Part shown: positions 39,045-40,232 of the stretch, piece by piece
How the letters are laid out: each line of letters starts with the position of its first letter
How positions within the stretch are numbered: position 1 is the stretch's first letter
From: Chthoniobacter flavus
GTDB lineage: Bacteria > Verrucomicrobiota > Verrucomicrobiia > Chthoniobacterales > Chthoniobacteraceae
DNA length: 40,232 nucleotides
Direction of reading: 5' to 3'
Assembly (NCBI GenBank): GCA_945860355.1
Contig: CAMARB010000013.1
Span: 1-40,232, forward strand
The notes under the pieces: model-generated
What the model was told of the DNA's origin: nothing
Databases searched by the model: none
The model's input: only the letters and a program-made list of their open reading frames with translations
Made by a program: the position numbers and the translations under genes

Positions 39045-40232
39045 TTAGGGCTGCGGCTTGAGCTGAACGCCTTCTTCGCTCAACACGGTGAAAATGTGCC
39101 GCAGCAGGGAGCGGTAATGCTGCTGAACCACCACGCTGGTGGATTCCTGTTCGAGCGCCTCGAAATCGGCGAAGTCCTCCTGGAGTTTGAGGCCCAGGAA
39201 AGTCCGCAATTGCTGGTTCACGTCGGAGACGGGTGTGTCCCCGTGGGCCCCCATGCTGGCGGCCCTGTCCTCGGCGTCGGCCCCCAAGTCGGCGATGCGC
39301 TGCTGGAGCTCGGCAATCCGGGCTTCGAGCTGTTGGTTGAGACGGGCGAGTTCCTCCGGGGTGGGTTCGCCGGGGATAATCACCGACGGGCGTTCCTGGG
39401 GCCGACGCGACGGACGCGGCTCTTCCTCGCGCTGACGCAGTTTGCTCTGCGCGGTTTGGAGCTCCGCCCGGAGCGATTGGACGTGCGTCTCGATCTGGCG
39501 CAGGGTTTCCGAAAGGTTGAATCCCGACCCGGCTCCGGCGTTGCGTCCCTGGTAAACCGGGCGTTCTTTGCGCTGGTCGCCTTCGTTGCGCTGGTCTGTT
39601 TCCCGGCGCTGGCCGTTTTCGCGTCCGCGAGCCTGGGGTTCCCCGGGCGGCGTCTTCTGCGGACGCGGCTCGTAAACGGGGCGTTGTTTGGGCGCGGTTT
39701 CAGCGCCCGGGTGTTTGTCGGGTTCCTGCTCCGGCTCGGCGGATGCCTCCGGGGCCGGGGTTTCTTCGGGAGCGGAACCGGAGTCGCCGGGTTCCACAGT
39801 GGCGGCCGGGCCTGAGCCGGGAGCGGTTTCCTGCGGGGCGGCTGCGGCGGGTTCGGGCGGGGCTTTGAGGGCGGCCCGGAGTTCTTCGGGAAGGGCGGGG
39901 ACCTCCTTTTGGAGGGCGATCTGCCATTTGGTGCTCCACCGGGAGAGCGTGCGCAGGGCGGCTGCCTGGGCGGCCTCGTGGAGCTTGCCGAGTTTGGATG
40001 CTTCGGCGGCCCATTTGAGCACGCTCAACTGGGTGATCGGCGGGTGCGGCAGGGAAAACACGGCGAGCACGGCGCAATGGACGAGCAGCTCCGCGTCGGG
40101 TGTTTTGAGGTCGGCCAGGGGAATCTGAGCCAGCCAAGGTTTGACTTTGCCAATGAACACGTTGGCGAAGATCTGGGCGTGTTTTTGGGAAAGCAGGCCG
40201 GTCTCCTTGTCCTTGAGCTCTTTGCAAACGCC
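39045..40232 (-). CDS. Coiled-coil protein with Pro/Ala-rich linker, 5' end outside the window
   Basis: About 395 residues are visible, open to the right edge, and end EEGVQLKPQP. The first visible part (KDKETGLLSQKHAQIFANVFIGKVKPWLAQIPL) and the following ~120 residues are alpha-helical and soluble. A long Ala/Pro/Glu-rich linker follows (APEETPAPEASAEPEQEPDKHPG), then an Arg/Gln-rich stretch (QRRETDQRNEGDQRKERPVYQGRN). Next comes a coiled coil (LNLQ-type heptads in LRQIETHVQSLRAELQTAQSKL and ELARLNQQLEARIAELQQRIADLG) and a helical C-terminus FEALEQESTSVVVQQHYRSLLRHIFTVLSEE. No signal peptide is visible because the start is missing; GTG at 40160 is an internal codon. I do not recognise the family. 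Confidence 0.7.
   Translation of the reverse strand, partial: GVCKELKDKETGLLSQKHAQIFANVFIGKVKPWLAQIPLADLKTPDAELLVHCAVLAVFSLPHPPITQLSVLKWAAEASKLGKLHEAAQAAALRTLSRWSTKWQIALQKEVPALPEELRAALKAPPEPAAAAPQETAPGSGPAATVEPGDSGSAPEETPAPEASAEPEQEPDKHPGAETAPKQRPVYEPRPQKTPPGEPQARGRENGQRRETDQRNEGDQRKERPVYQGRNAGAGSGFNLSETLRQIETHVQSLRAELQTAQSKLRQREEEPRPSRRPQERPSVIIPGEPTPEELARLNQQLEARIAELQQRIADLGADAEDRAASMGAHGDTPVSDVNQQLRTFLGLKLQEDFADFEALEQESTSVVVQQHYRSLLRHIFTVLSEEGVQLKPQP

Overview
The window is high-GC bacterial DNA that most likely comes from the phylum Verrucomicrobiota. The main grounds are a four-gene D-B-C-A 'Verru_Chthon cassette' of prepilin-like proteins, a planctomycete/verrucomicrobial-type DUF1549 cytochrome-associated protein next to a secreted lactonase and esterase, and many short intergenic tandem repeats with a 9-bp period. 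This assignment rests on gene families recognised by eye, not on a database search.

Layout. Positions 1-3100 (minus strand) hold a decayed secreted-enzyme cluster: an alpha/beta-hydrolase esterase, a lactonase that has lost its C-terminus, and a DUF1549 protein that has lost its N-terminus. A 237-bp element with terminal inverted repeats sits exactly between the two broken ends, and a diverged second copy lies at about 34551-34822. Positions 3167-3265 are an 11-unit 9-bp minisatellite, followed by a plus-strand DUF6263-like exported protein. Positions 4400-9961 (minus) are a translationally coupled tripartite efflux operon (RND pump, adaptor, TolC-like channel); the TolC-like gene is out of frame at a run of nine G. 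Positions 10375-15461 (plus) are the Verru_Chthon cassette D, B, C, A, with every stop overlapping the next start.

Positions 15463-19003 (minus) encode an ABC transporter with two DUF3526-type permeases and one ATPase. It is divergent from a TonB-dependent siderophore-type receptor (19071-21224), which suggests one metal or siderophore-related locus. Positions 21337-27509 (minus) hold a DEDDy exonuclease, an exported beta-rich protein overlapping a GH57 glucan branching enzyme, MazG, a DUF2270 membrane protein, and a rhomboid-like membrane protein without catalytic residues.

Positions 27692-34204 (plus) carry GTP-dependent PEP carboxykinase and then a complete dlt locus in the order dltD-dltC-dltX-dltA-dltB, including the easily missed 47-residue DltX. 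DltA activates D-alanine and loads it on carrier DltC; DltB, DltX and DltD carry the D-alanyl group across the membrane to an extracytoplasmic acceptor. In Firmicutes that acceptor is teichoic acid. In a Gram-negative-type verrucomicrobial envelope it is unknown, which makes this the most interesting biological question in the window. Positions 34205-34870 are non-coding and repeat-rich. They are followed by a YebC-family regulator and a small exported protein whose N-terminus is encoded by a second minisatellite (both minus), then htpG and a KAAE-repeat lipoprotein with a strong terminator (both plus), and finally a coiled-coil protein (minus) that runs off the right edge.

No rRNA, tRNA, CRISPR array or intact transposase was seen.
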